Below are positions 41,228-49,448 of a stretch of 64,000 nucleotides of DNA, in pieces. The notes below the pieces were generated by a model that did no database searches, was not told where the DNA came from, and saw nothing but the letters and a program-made list of their open reading frames with translations. Every line of letters begins with the position of its first letter. The first letter of the stretch is position 1. The stretch spans positions 372,001 to 436,000 of the forward strand of contig CAWIWC010000010.1 of assembly GCA_963839745.1 (NCBI GenBank). The letters are read 5' to 3'. This stretch comes from JAIBJN01 sp963839745. GTDB taxonomy: Bacteria; Actinomycetota; Thermoleophilia; Gaiellales; Gaiellaceae. Position numbers and translations under genes: made by a program.

Positions 41228-42051
41228 GCCCGCTCGCCGTCGTGCACGAGGTGGCGCGCGAGCTCGACGAGGCCGGGGTGCCCTCGCCCCGCGTCGACTC
41301 GGAGCATCTCGTTGCGCACGTCCTGGGGCTGACGCGCTCGGGGCTCTACTCGTCCGACCGCGTGCTGTCCGAGCGCGAGGCCATTCGGCTGCAGGAGCTG
41401 GTCGCCCGGCGCCGAGCCCGGGAGCCGCTCGCGTACGTGCTCGGGGAGTGGGGGTTCCGGCGGCTCATGCTCAACGTGGACGCGCGGGCCCTCGTCCCGC
41501 GACCGGAAACGGAGGTGGTCGTCGAGCGCTGCCTCGTCCATCTCGCCGGTCTCGCCGAGCCGCGGATCCTCGACGTGGGCACCGGCTCGGGCGCCATCGC
41601 GCTCGCGCTCGCCGATGAGGTGCCGGGTGCGCGCGTGGTCGCCGTCGACCTCTCCGAGGACGCGCTCGCCCTCGCGCGCGAGAACCTCGCGCGGATGGAC
41701 GTCGACGGCCGCGTCGAGCTACGGCGCGGCGACCTCCTCGCCGGCGTCGCCGGCCCCTTCGACCTCGTGGTCTCCAACCCGCCGTACGTCCCCGCCGCGG
41801 AGTACGACTCCCTCCAGCCCGAGATCCGGCTCTACGAGCCCTACGGCGCCGTCGTCGGCGACCGCGTCTGGGAGCAGATCGCCCGCGAGGCCCGCCGCGT
41901 GCTCGTCCCGGGCGGCTGGCTCGTCCTCGAGTGCGGCGACGGCCAGGCCGCAGACGTCTCCGCCGGCCTCGAGGCGCTCGGCTACCAGGCCATCCTGGCC
42001 ACGCCAGACCTTGCCGGTCGCGACCGGGTAGTCGAAGCCCACCGTCCCTAG
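41224..42051 (+). CDS. prmC: Release factor glutamine methyltransferase
   Basis: A 275-aa HemK/PrmC enzyme that methylates the GGQ glutamine of release factors with SAM. The N-terminal helical domain reads SPRVDSEHLVAHVLGLTRSG; SAM motif I is ILDVGTGSGAIALALADE, and the hallmark catalytic motif FDLVVSNPPYVPAAEYD is at residues ~181-197. GGWLVLECGDGQAADV follows as usual. It overlaps prfA and ends at 42051, before a structured repeat region. Confidence 0.96.
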   Translation: MSPLAVVHEVARELDEAGVPSPRVDSEHLVAHVLGLTRSGLYSSDRVLSEREAIRLQELVARRRAREPLAYVLGEWGFRRLMLNVDARALVPRPETEVVVERCLVHLAGLAEPRILDVGTGSGAIALALADEVPGARVVAVDLSEDALALARENLARMDVDGRVELRRGDLLAGVAGPFDLVVSNPPYVPAAEYDSLQPEIRLYEPYGAVVGDRVWEQIAREARRVLVPGGWLVLECGDGQAADVSAGLEALGYQAILATPDLAGRDRVVEAHRP

Positions 42052-42060
42052 CAGCCACGC

Positions 42061-42225
42061 CCCGGGGTCTGACCCCTGTCGTGTCCGTGCTGGACACGGC
42101 TGTGGATTGTGATCCGCCCCTCTTGCGGACTCGAGCCGTCAAACTGTTCGCGCATGGAGATCTGTGGAAATCCGTTGGCCGCTCGGACGGGGCGCACGCG
42201 GACGTGCCCGGGGTCAGACCCCGGA
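42061..42225. repeat. REPIN-like element: paired GGGGTCTGACCCC palindromes
   Basis: Two near-palindromes lie between prmC and the tsaC start: CCGGGGTCTGACCCC (42063-42077) and the inverted copy GGGGTCAGACCCCGG (42211-42225), 163 bp from end to end. Each half is itself a palindrome around a central A/T. The space between contains a CGTGTCC/GGACACG hairpin (42080-42098) and no ORF. Short palindromes paired in opposite orientation are the structure of REPINs mobilised by RAYT transposases. The 5' side of tsaC is affected, as the downstream start follows at 42246. Confidence 0.6.
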
Positions 42226-42245
42226 CGGGGCCGAAGGGGACAGGC

Positions 42246-42845
42246 GTGAGTGACGACGCTGTCGTGGCGTTGCGGGCCGGGCAGGTCGTGCTGTTGCCGA
42301 CCGACACGGTCTACGGGCTCGCCGTGGACGCGTGCCGGGGGGCGCCGGCACGGCGCCTCTACCGGCTCAAGAACAGGCCCGAGACGGAGCCCATCGCGCT
42401 CGTCGCGGGCGAACTCGACGCGATCCTCGACGCGGTGCCCGAGGCCCGCGGGCGCGCCGCGGTCGCGGCGCGGGCGCTACTGCCGGGCCCGTTCACGCTC
42501 GTCCTGCCCAACCCCGCGCGGCGGTTCCGCTGGCTCTGCGGGACGACGCCTGAGGCGATCGGGATCCGCGTGCCCGAGCTCCCGCAGGAGGCGCAGGCGG
42601 TCGTCGAGTCCCTCGGGTTCGTCGCGGCCACGAGCGCGAACCTCCACGGTGGAACGGATCCTGCCCGCATCGAGGACGTCCCCCGGGAGATCCTCGACGG
42701 CTGTGGCGCGGTCGTCGACGCCGGCGAGTTGCCGGGCACGCCCTCTACGGTCGTCGACCTCACCGGGCCCGAGCCGGTCGTCCTCCGCGAGGGCGCCGTC
42801 AGCGCCCAGGACGCGCTCGACGCGGCAACCGCCGCGCTCGCCTAG
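42246..42845 (+). CDS. tsaC: Threonylcarbamoyl-AMP synthase (Sua5/YrdC/YwlC family)
   Basis: A 199-aa enzyme making threonylcarbamoyl-AMP for the t6A tRNA modification. GQVVLLPTDTVYGLAVDACRG, the LYRLKNRPETEPIALVAGEL block (K-R-P motif), LLPGPFTLVLPN, GIRVPELPQEAQAVVESLGFVAATSANLHGG and STVVDLTGPEPVVLREGAV are all present. It has the YrdC catalytic domain without a separate Sua5 C-terminal domain. GTG 42246 with AAGGGG upstream is the start, directly after the REPIN-like region. Confidence 0.93.
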   Translation: MSDDAVVALRAGQVVLLPTDTVYGLAVDACRGAPARRLYRLKNRPETEPIALVAGELDAILDAVPEARGRAAVAARALLPGPFTLVLPNPARRFRWLCGTTPEAIGIRVPELPQEAQAVVESLGFVAATSANLHGGTDPARIEDVPREILDGCGAVVDAGELPGTPSTVVDLTGPEPVVLREGAVSAQDALDAATAALA

Positions 42846-43135
42846 CGCCTAGCGCGCGCGGGCTCGACGGCCGCCTCGACCGCGCGCACCGCGAGGGAGT
42901 ACGCCGCCAGGGAGGCGGCGATCGTCACGCCCCATTGCACGTAGGGCCAGGCCGCGAGCGGCAGCGCCACCACGACGCCGATCCCCACCGCGGGGACGAC
43001 GAGACCCGTGACGCCGAGCGCGGCGGCACGGCCGAGCCCCCACGCACGGCGGAAGTCCGCGTATTCGCGGGCGAGCGGCACGAGCACGAGGCCCGCGACG
43101 GCAAGGATCCCCAAACTCCCCATTCCCCAACTCAC
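42842..43135 (-). CDS. Small hypothetical membrane protein
   Basis: A 97-aa protein with three hydrophobic stretches: LGILAVAGLVLVPLA near the N-terminus, AAALGVTGLVVPAVGIGVVVALPLA in the middle, and VQWGVTIAASLAAYSLAV near the C-terminus, with a basic tail PARARR. It converges with tsaC (4-nt overlap) and is divergent from glyA. No family recognised. The 53 nt between its start and glyA would hold both promoters. Codon usage looks like its neighbours. Confidence 0.6.
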   Translation of the reverse strand: MSWGMGSLGILAVAGLVLVPLAREYADFRRAWGLGRAAALGVTGLVVPAVGIGVVVALPLAAWPYVQWGVTIAASLAAYSLAVRAVEAAVEPARARR

Positions 43136-43188
43136 ACGATCCCACAGAGTTGCTTGCCCGTCCAGACCGGGTGAGTAAAGTGGCGGCG

Positions 43189-44478
43189 ATGGCTGTCGCC
43201 GTCGAGACCCTCGAAGAGCTCCGCCGCGCGGCGCTCGCCGACGTCGACCCCGACCTCGTCGAGCTGCTCGGGCGGGAGCTCGAGCGGCAGCGCGGCCAGA
43301 TCGAGCTGATCGCCTCCGAGAACTTCACGTGGCCCTCGGTCTTCGAGGCCGTCGGCAGCGTGCCGACCAACAAGTACGCGGAGGGCTATCCGGGCCGCCG
43401 CTACTACGGCGGCTGCGAGGTCGTGGACGAGATCGAGCAGCTGGCGATCGACCGCGCCAAGGCGCTCTTCGATGCCGAGCACGCGAACGTGCAGCCGCAC
43501 GCGGGCGCGCAGACGAACATGGCCGTCTACTTCAGCTGCCTCGACCCCGGCGACACGATCCTCGCCATGCGCCTCGACCACGGCGGGCACCTGACGCACG
43601 GGCTCAAGGTCAACTTCTCGGGGAAGCTCTACGACGTCGTCGGCTACGGCGTCGACCGCGAGAGCGGGCTGGTCGACTTCGACGAGGTGCTGCGCCTGGC
43701 CAAGGAGCACCGGCCGAAGCTGATCGTCTGCGGCGCGTCGGCCTACCCGCGCACGATCGAGGCCGACCGCTTCCGCGCAATCGCCGACGAGGTCGGCGCG
43801 CGGCTTCTCTGCGACATGGCCCACATCGCCGGGCTCGTCGCCACCGGCCACCACCCGAACCCGGTCCCGCACTGCGACTACGTCACCTCGACGACGCACA
43901 AGACGCTCGCCGGACCGCGTGCCGGGCTGATCCTCTGCAAGGAGGAGCACGCCCAGGCCGTCGACAAGGCGGTCTTCCCGGGGATGCAGGGCGGCCCTCT
44001 CCTGCACGTGATCGCGGCCAAGGCGACGTGCTTCAAGATCGCGGCGACCGAGGCCTTCCGCGGCTACCAGGGCCAGATCCGCGCGAACGCCGACGCCCTC
44101 GGCGAGTCGCTCCTCGCGGGCGGGCTCGACCTCCTCACCGGCGGAACGGACACGCACCTGGTGCAGGTCGACCTGCGCAAGAGCGACTGGACGGGCAAGG
44201 CCGCCGAGGAGCGCCTGCACGAGGTCAGGATCACGGCCAACCGCAACACCGTGCCCTTCGACGAGCGCCCGCCGATGGAGGCCTCCGGCATCCGGCTCGG
44301 GACTCCGGCCGTGACGATGCGCGGCTTCGACGAGGACGACCTGCGGGAGGTGGGGGAGATCATCGCCGGCGCGCTCGGCGGCGGCGACCTCGACGAGCTG
44401 CGCTCGCGCAGCGACGCGCTGTGCGAGCGGCGCCCGCTGTATCCGGGCTACCGGGGGTACCCGGAGTACCGCGCGTGA
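43189..44478 (+). CDS. glyA: Serine hydroxymethyltransferase
   Basis: A 429-aa PLP enzyme interconverting serine and glycine with tetrahydrofolate. ELERQRGQIELIASENF, YAEGYPGRRYYGGCEVVDEIE, ANVQPHAGAQTNMAVYF, LLCDMAHIAGLVATG and the lysine segment DYVTSTTHKTLAGPRAG near residue 237 are intact. ATG 43189 is preferred; GTG 43171 is an alternative. It overlaps upp by 4 nt (GTGA). It provides one-carbon units, in line with metH at the end of the window. Confidence 0.96.
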   Translation: MAVAVETLEELRRAALADVDPDLVELLGRELERQRGQIELIASENFTWPSVFEAVGSVPTNKYAEGYPGRRYYGGCEVVDEIEQLAIDRAKALFDAEHANVQPHAGAQTNMAVYFSCLDPGDTILAMRLDHGGHLTHGLKVNFSGKLYDVVGYGVDRESGLVDFDEVLRLAKEHRPKLIVCGASAYPRTIEADRFRAIADEVGARLLCDMAHIAGLVATGHHPNPVPHCDYVTSTTHKTLAGPRAGLILCKEEHAQAVDKAVFPGMQGGPLLHVIAAKATCFKIAATEAFRGYQGQIRANADALGESLLAGGLDLLTGGTDTHLVQVDLRKSDWTGKAAEERLHEVRITANRNTVPFDERPPMEASGIRLGTPAVTMRGFDEDDLREVGEIIAGALGGGDLDELRSRSDALCERRPLYPGYRGYPEYRA

Positions 44479-45116
44479 ACGTCGTGACCGGGAACGTCAC
44501 CGTCGTCGACCACCCGCTCGTCCAGCACAAGCTGGGGCTCCTCCGCGACGCCGAGACGCCGACGCAGATGTTCCGCCAGCTCGTGAAGGAGATCACGCTC
44601 CTCCTCACGTACGAGGCGACCAAGGACCTCGCTGTCGAGGAGGTCGAGATCCAGACGCCGCTCGAGTCGCTCACCGTCCCGAGGATCTCGGGCAAGAAGG
44701 TGGCGATCTGCCCGATCCTCCGCGCCGGCGTCGGGATGCTCGACGGCGTGCTCGACCTGATCACCGCCGCGCGCGTCGGGTTCATCGGCCTCTACCGCGA
44801 CGAGGAGACCCTCCAGCCCGTCGAGTACTACGTGAAGCTCCCGGCTGACGTCGCTGCCCGCGACGTCATCCTCCTCGACCCGATGCTCGCCACCGGGAAC
44901 TCGACCGCCTACGCGGTGGAGACGGTCAAGCGGGCGGGGGCGCAGGCGGTCAGCCTGATCGCCGTCATCGCCGCGCCGGACGGGATCGAGCATCTGCACT
45001 CGCTCCATCCCGATGTGCACGTGACGGTCGCCGCGATCGACCGCGGCCTGAACGAGCGCGGCTTCATCGTTCCTGGCCTCGGCGACGCCGGGGACCGGCT
45101 CTACGGGACGAAGTAG
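44475..45116 (+). CDS. upp: Uracil phosphoribosyltransferase
   Basis: A 213-aa salvage enzyme converting uracil and PRPP to UMP. It begins VVTGNVTVVDHPLVQHKLGLLRD, continues LLTYEATKDLAVEEVEIQTPLE, VAICPILRAGVGMLDGVLDLI and the PRPP-binding VILLDPMLATGNSTAYAVETV, and ends AIDRGLNERGFIVPGLGDAGDRLYGTK, the standard C-terminus. GTG 44475 lies in the glyA stop. The adjacency to a WecA-like gene is also seen in other Gram-positives. Confidence 0.96.
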   Translation: MNVVTGNVTVVDHPLVQHKLGLLRDAETPTQMFRQLVKEITLLLTYEATKDLAVEEVEIQTPLESLTVPRISGKKVAICPILRAGVGMLDGVLDLITAARVGFIGLYRDEETLQPVEYYVKLPADVAARDVILLDPMLATGNSTAYAVETVKRAGAQAVSLIAVIAAPDGIEHLHSLHPDVHVTVAAIDRGLNERGFIVPGLGDAGDRLYGTK

Positions 45117-45118
45117 CC

Positions 45119-46252
45119 ATGTGGGACGACTTCATGGCCAACCAGGATGTGTTGTGGGGCTTCCTCGTCGCGCTCGCAGTCGTGCTCGTTCTCACGCCCG
45201 CGGTCGGGCGGGTCGCGCGCGTCCTCGGCGTCGTCGACGAGCCGGACGAGAAGCGCCGCATCCACCTGCGCGCCGTCCCGCGGCTCGGCGGGCTCGCGAT
45301 CTTCCTGGGCATCTTCGTCCCGGCGCTCGCGTTCATCGACCTCACCCCGGAGTACCGCGGGATCCTTCTCGGCGCGGCGGTCGCCACGACGATCGGCGTG
45401 GTCGACGACTTCCGCGGGCTCCCGTGGTGGCTGAAGCTCGCCGGCCAGATCGGCGCCGCCGGCGTCGCCGTTCAGGCGGGCGTGACGATCGACCGCTTCA
45501 CGTTCCCGATCGTCGGCATCCACGCATTGCCTGACTGGCTCGGGGTCATCCTCACCCTGGTCTGGATCGTCGCGATCATGAACATGGTCAACTTTCTCGA
45601 CGGGCTGGACGGTCTGGCTGCCGGGGTCTGCGCGATCTCGGGGCTGACCTTCGCGATCATCTCGCTCTCGCTCGGCAGGCCCAACGCGGCCGTGCTCTCG
45701 GCGATCGTCGCCGGCGCGTGCCTCGGCTTCCTGCGGCACAACTTCTATCCCGCGCGCATCTTCATGGGGGACTCGGGCTCGCTGTTACTCGGGTTCATCC
45801 TGGCCACGATCGCCATTCAGGGGACGCTGAAAACGGCCGCGACCGTCGCCCTCTTCCTGCCCCTGTTCGTGCTCGCGGTGCCCATCATCGACACGTCCTT
45901 CGTGGTCGCCCGCCGGATCAAGCACGGGGAGCGGGTCTTCGCGCCCGACCAGGCGCATCTGCACCACCGCCTCCTGCGGCGCGGCTTCTCGCAGCGGCGA
46001 ACGGTCGTGTACCTGTGGACCTGGTGCGCGATCCTCGCCTGCGGCGCGCTCGCCACCCGCTTCGTGCCCTTCCGCGAGAACGGGGAGTGGCACCTGTGGC
46101 CGACCGTGCTCGTGAGCCTCATCGGCCTGATCGCGCTCGTCGCCTCGCTCTACCTCGTGACCCTGCTCGAGATCCTCAAGATCAGGCGCCTGCGCGCGTG
46201 GGTCGGCCGGCCGCTCGAAGAGGACGACGAGCCGCGCCTCAAGAGCGCGTGA
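45119..46252 (+). CDS. WecA/TagO-like undecaprenyl-phosphate N-acetylaminosugar-1-phosphate transferase
   Basis: A 377-aa MraY/WecA family enzyme with about ten helices. The family motifs are GVVDDFRGLPWWLKL (metal-binding DD), MNMVNFLDGLDGLAAGV, ARIFMGDSGSLLLGF and the cytoplasmic HIS motif DQAHLHHRLLRRGFS. It transfers GlcNAc-1-phosphate (or a related sugar) to polyprenyl phosphate. The product is the acceptor for TagA at 23071-23862, so it may support a teichoic-acid-like or ManNAc-containing polymer. A cytoplasmic tail of charged residues ends it. Confidence 0.9.
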   Translation: MWDDFMANQDVLWGFLVALAVVLVLTPAVGRVARVLGVVDEPDEKRRIHLRAVPRLGGLAIFLGIFVPALAFIDLTPEYRGILLGAAVATTIGVVDDFRGLPWWLKLAGQIGAAGVAVQAGVTIDRFTFPIVGIHALPDWLGVILTLVWIVAIMNMVNFLDGLDGLAAGVCAISGLTFAIISLSLGRPNAAVLSAIVAGACLGFLRHNFYPARIFMGDSGSLLLGFILATIAIQGTLKTAATVALFLPLFVLAVPIIDTSFVVARRIKHGERVFAPDQAHLHHRLLRRGFSQRRTVVYLWTWCAILACGALATRFVPFRENGEWHLWPTVLVSLIGLIALVASLYLVTLLEILKIRRLRAWVGRPLEEDDEPRLKSA

Positions 46253-47670
46253 GCGACGCGAGGGACGAGACCGCGGCCGCCGCCGCGTTCGCGTACGAGC
46301 AGGCCGGGGAGTACCTGGCGGGCCTCGACGAGCGGCCCGTGCTGCCGCAGGGCGTCGACGAGGCCGTCGCGCGCTTCGGCGGCCCGTTCCCGGACGAGGG
46401 CTCCGGCGCCGTCGCCGCGCTCGAGGAGCTGCTGACCGGGCTGGACGCGGCGACCGGCTCCTCCGGGCCGCGCTTCTTCCACTTCGTCACCGGCGGCGTC
46501 ACGCCCGCGGCGCTCGGCGCCGACTGGCTCACGACCGCTCTCGACCAGAACGCCTTCAGCTGGGTCGGCTCGCCGCTCGGCACCCGTCTCGAGACCGTCG
46601 CCCTCGACTGGCTCAAGGAGCTCTTCGCGCTGCCGGCCGACTGGGGCGGGGCGCTCACGACCGGGGCGACGGCGGCCAACTTCATGGGCCTCGCCGCCGC
46701 GCGGCAGTGGTGGGGGGAGCAGCACGGCCGCGACATCGGGAGCGAGGGGATGGCCGGGCTGCCGGCCGTCCCGGTGCTCTCGAGCGGGTTCATCCACGCG
46801 AGCGCGCTCAAGGCGCTGGCCATGGTCGGCGTCGGCCGCTCGTCCGTGCGCACGTTCTCGCGCGACGCCGCCGGCCGCATCGACCTCCCGGCGCTCACGG
46901 CCGCGCTCCGCGAGCTTGGGGGCGCGCCCGCGATCATCGTGGGCAACGCCGGCGACGTGAACGTGGGCGAGTTCGACCCTCTGGCGGAGCTCGCCGACCT
47001 CGCCGAGGAGCACGGCGCCTGGCTGCACGTCGACGGCGCCTTCGGGCTCTTCGCGCGCGTCTCGCCGCGGGTCGAGGCCCTGGCGGAGGGGGTCGACCGC
47101 GCGCACTCCGTCATCGCCGACGGCCACAAGTGGCTCAACGTCCCGTACGACTGCGGCTTCGCCTTCGTCCGCGATCCCGGGCTGCTCGCCAAGGTCTTCT
47201 CCCTCGCCGCCGCCTACCTCCCGGAGGACGAGCCGGAGCCCACCTACGGCTACCTCACGCCCGAGTCGTCGCAGCGCGCCCGCTCGATCGCCGTCTGGGC
47301 GGCGCTCCGGGCCTGGGGCCGGGCGGGCTACCGGGAGATGGTCGAGCGCCACCTCGATCTCGCCCAGCGGCTGGCCCAGCGCGTGGACGAGGCTCCCGAC
47401 CTCGAGCGGCTCGCCGACGCCCCGCTCAACATCGTCTGTTTCCGCTACCGCCCGCCCGACGTGCCCGAGGAGGAGCTCGACGGGCTGAACGCGCGGCTCG
47501 GGGAGGACGTGCTCGCCGACGGGCGCGTCTACGTGGGGACGACGAGCTTCGCAGGCAAGACGGCGTTTCGCCCCGCGATTGTCAACTGGCGCACGGGAGA
47601 GGCCGAGGTCGATCTCCTCGTGGACGTCCTGCGCGAGCTCGGGAGCTCGCTGCTCGCCCGCACAAAGTAG
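46249..47670 (+). CDS. PLP-dependent decarboxylase (group II, aromatic-amino-acid decarboxylase-like)
   Basis: A 473-aa group II decarboxylase-type PLP enzyme. GPRFFHFVTGGVTPAALGADWL, LTTGATAANFMGLAAARQWW, IIVGNAGDVNVGEFDPLAELADLAEEHGAWLHVDGAFG and the lysine segment HSVIADGHKWLNVPYDCG are diagnostic. Substrates in this family include DOPA, tryptophan, glutamate and diaminobutyrate; none can be chosen from the sequence. GTG 46249 overlaps the WecA-like gene stop (GTGA). It may be unrelated to the ATP synthase genes that follow after a 76-nt gap. Confidence 0.9.
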   Translation: MSDARDETAAAAAFAYEQAGEYLAGLDERPVLPQGVDEAVARFGGPFPDEGSGAVAALEELLTGLDAATGSSGPRFFHFVTGGVTPAALGADWLTTALDQNAFSWVGSPLGTRLETVALDWLKELFALPADWGGALTTGATAANFMGLAAARQWWGEQHGRDIGSEGMAGLPAVPVLSSGFIHASALKALAMVGVGRSSVRTFSRDAAGRIDLPALTAALRELGGAPAIIVGNAGDVNVGEFDPLAELADLAEEHGAWLHVDGAFGLFARVSPRVEALAEGVDRAHSVIADGHKWLNVPYDCGFAFVRDPGLLAKVFSLAAAYLPEDEPEPTYGYLTPESSQRARSIAVWAALRAWGRAGYREMVERHLDLAQRLAQRVDEAPDLERLADAPLNIVCFRYRPPDVPEEELDGLNARLGEDVLADGRVYVGTTSFAGKTAFRPAIVNWRTGEAEVDLLVDVLRELGSSLLARTK

Positions 47671-47746
47671 CGTGATTGCGGCATAGAATCTCGCATCGCG
47701 CTGTCACGAACGCACGCGCCGAACTGATAGGCTGCGGGCGAATAAG

Positions 47747-47956
47747 ATGCAGTCCGTCGTGGCCGCCGAACGCACGCCGCTCGATCCGATCGGCGCCGGG
47801 GCTCTTCTCGCAGGTGTGCTCTTCGCCTGCGTGGGGCTGGGCGCGGCGCTGGGCGTGGCGGTCGGAGCGACCGGCGCGGGCATCGCGATCGGCTCCGTGA
47901 TCGGCATTCCAGCGGCGGTCCTGGCCGTCTACTACCGCTACGGGCGCTCGCTGTGA
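47747..47956 (+). CDS. AtpZ-like small membrane protein
   Basis: A 69-aa protein with two hydrophobic helices (GALLAGVLFACVGLGAALGVAVG and AGIAIGSVIGIPAAVLAVYYRYG), the size and topology of the AtpZ/AtpI accessory proteins at the head of ATP synthase operons. It begins the atp run; TAGAAT at 47684-47689 is a weak -10 candidate upstream, without a clear -35. It overlaps the next gene by 4 nt (GTGA). Assembly or divalent-ion function is inferred from position. Confidence 0.6.
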   Translation: MQSVVAAERTPLDPIGAGALLAGVLFACVGLGAALGVAVGATGAGIAIGSVIGIPAAVLAVYYRYGRSL

Positions 47957-48348
47957 TGCCCGGCGCGATCCTCACGCCGCGGCCGATGCCCGAGCGGCGC
48001 ATGCCGATCATGCTCGGCGGCGCCATCGTCGCGCTCGCGCTTCCTGTCTTCCTGCTCGCCGGCTGGGACGTGCGCGGCTGGGCACTCGGCGCGCTGCTCT
48101 GGGCCGGCAGCCAGATCGTCGGGATGCTCCTGAACAAGGCCGGGATCGGCGAGCCGACGCTCCGCGGCTCCGGGGTCGCCGCCTTCGGGATGATGGCCCG
48201 CGGGATCGTCCTCGTGCTCATCCTCATCGCCGTCGCGGTCGCCGATCCGTCGCTCGCGCTCGCGGGCGCGCTCACGTACGCGGCGGCGTACAGCGTCGAG
48301 CTGGCCGCGAGCCTGACCCTCTACTTCCAGGGGACGCCGCGCCGATGA
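47953..48348 (+). CDS. AtpI-like membrane protein
   Basis: A 131-aa protein with four hydrophobic helices (IMLGGAIVALALPVFLLAG, WALGALLWAGSQIVGML, MMARGIVLVLILIAVAVAD and ALTYAAAYSVELAASL), like AtpI-type ATP-synthase assembly proteins. GTG 47953 overlaps the preceding gene, and the end overlaps atpB by 4 nt (ATGA). The sequence is divergent, so the family call rests mainly on position, topology and length. Confidence 0.6.
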   Translation: MMPGAILTPRPMPERRMPIMLGGAIVALALPVFLLAGWDVRGWALGALLWAGSQIVGMLLNKAGIGEPTLRGSGVAAFGMMARGIVLVLILIAVAVADPSLALAGALTYAAAYSVELAASLTLYFQGTPRR

Positions 48349-49172
48349 GCTTCGTCTTCGCCGCCGAGGGCGACTTCGACCCGCAGCACGAGTTCCTGCT
48401 CGAGGAGTGGATCCCCATCCAGATCGGGCCACTCGACATGTCGGTCAACAAGGCGGTCGTCTACCTCTGGGTCGGCGGGCTGGCGACGATCTTCCTGGGC
48501 ATCTGGCTCATGCGCTTCGGCCTCTCGCTGAAGCCCGACCGCCGCCAGACGGCCGGCGAAGCCATCTACGAGCTCGTCCAGTCGCAGATCGCGGAGTCGA
48601 GCCTGCCCTCGAAGGCGCTGCGCCTCTGGTTCCCGTACGTCGCGTCGCTCTTCCTCTTCATCTGGGTGGTCAACATCATCGGGTTCCTGCCGCTCCCGAT
48701 CTCGAACGACACGTACGAGGTCTTCGGCGTCAACGTGCCGACGCTCGGCATCTACGCGGCGACCGCGAACCTGAGCGTCACGCTCGCGCTGGCGCTGATC
48801 ACCTTCGCCGCCACGCACGTCGAGGGCATCCGCTACAACGGGCTGACGCGGTACCTGAAGAGCTGGATCCCCGCAGGGGTGCCGAAGCCGCTTCTCGCGC
48901 TGATCGTCCCCCTCGAGATCATCTCGCAGTTCATGCGGCTCATCTCGCTCTCCGTCCGACTCTTCGCCAACATGCTCGCCGGCCACATGCTGATCCTCGT
49001 CATGCTCGGCCTCATCTTCATCTTCTCGTCCTGGTTTCTGATCCCCATCTCGGTCCTCGCCGGGACCGTCATCTACCTCTTCGAGGTAGGGATCGTGGTC
49101 ACGATCCAGGCGTTCGTCTTCGCGCTGCTCTCGGCGATCTACATCGGCGCCGCCATCGAACCGGAACACTAA
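48345..49172 (+). CDS. atpB: F-type ATP synthase subunit a
   Basis: A 275-aa membrane stator subunit forming the proton path with the c ring. ADRRQTAGEAIYELVQSQI-like start, WFPYVASLFLFIWVVNIIGFLPL, and the essential arginine in FMRLISLSVRLFANMLAGHMLI (near residue 205) are present; GTVIYLFEVGIVVTIQAFVFALLSAIYIGAAI ends the protein. ATG 48345 overlaps atpI. It is followed by a strong ribosome-binding site and atpE. Confidence 0.95.
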   Translation: MSFVFAAEGDFDPQHEFLLEEWIPIQIGPLDMSVNKAVVYLWVGGLATIFLGIWLMRFGLSLKPDRRQTAGEAIYELVQSQIAESSLPSKALRLWFPYVASLFLFIWVVNIIGFLPLPISNDTYEVFGVNVPTLGIYAATANLSVTLALALITFAATHVEGIRYNGLTRYLKSWIPAGVPKPLLALIVPLEIISQFMRLISLSVRLFANMLAGHMLILVMLGLIFIFSSWFLIPISVLAGTVIYLFEVGIVVTIQAFVFALLSAIYIGAAIEPEH

Positions 49173-49184
49173 GGAGGAGGAACA

Positions 49185-49448
49185 GTGGAACTCTTGCTCG
49201 CACAGACCACCGACGCAGGTCTCGCCGACCTGGGGAAGGCGATTGCCTTCGGCGTCGGGGTCGGCCTCGGCGCGGTCGGCGCCGGCATCGGTCTCGGCAC
49301 GATCTTCGGCTCCATGATCCAGGCCGTCGCGCGCCAGCCCGAGCTGCGCGGAGAGCTGACCGGCATCCAGTGGCTCGGCTTCGCGCTGGTCGAGGCCGTC
49401 GTCTTCTACGCGCTCCTCGGCGCCCTGCTCGCCTTCGTGCTCGTTTGA
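49185..49448 (+). CDS. atpE: F-type ATP synthase subunit c
   Basis: An 87-aa two-helix proteolipid. Helix 1 is GVGVGLGAVGAGIGLGTIFG, the loop is ARQPELRGELTG, and helix 2 contains the ion-carrying Glu in WLGFALVEAVVFYALLGALL. Residues for sodium binding (such as a Ser-Thr after Glu) are absent, so proton coupling is more likely. GTG 49185 has an excellent AAGGAGGAGG five nt or so upstream, in line with the high expression needed for the c ring. Confidence 0.96.
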   Translation: MELLLAQTTDAGLADLGKAIAFGVGVGLGAVGAGIGLGTIFGSMIQAVARQPELRGELTGIQWLGFALVEAVVFYALLGALLAFVLV

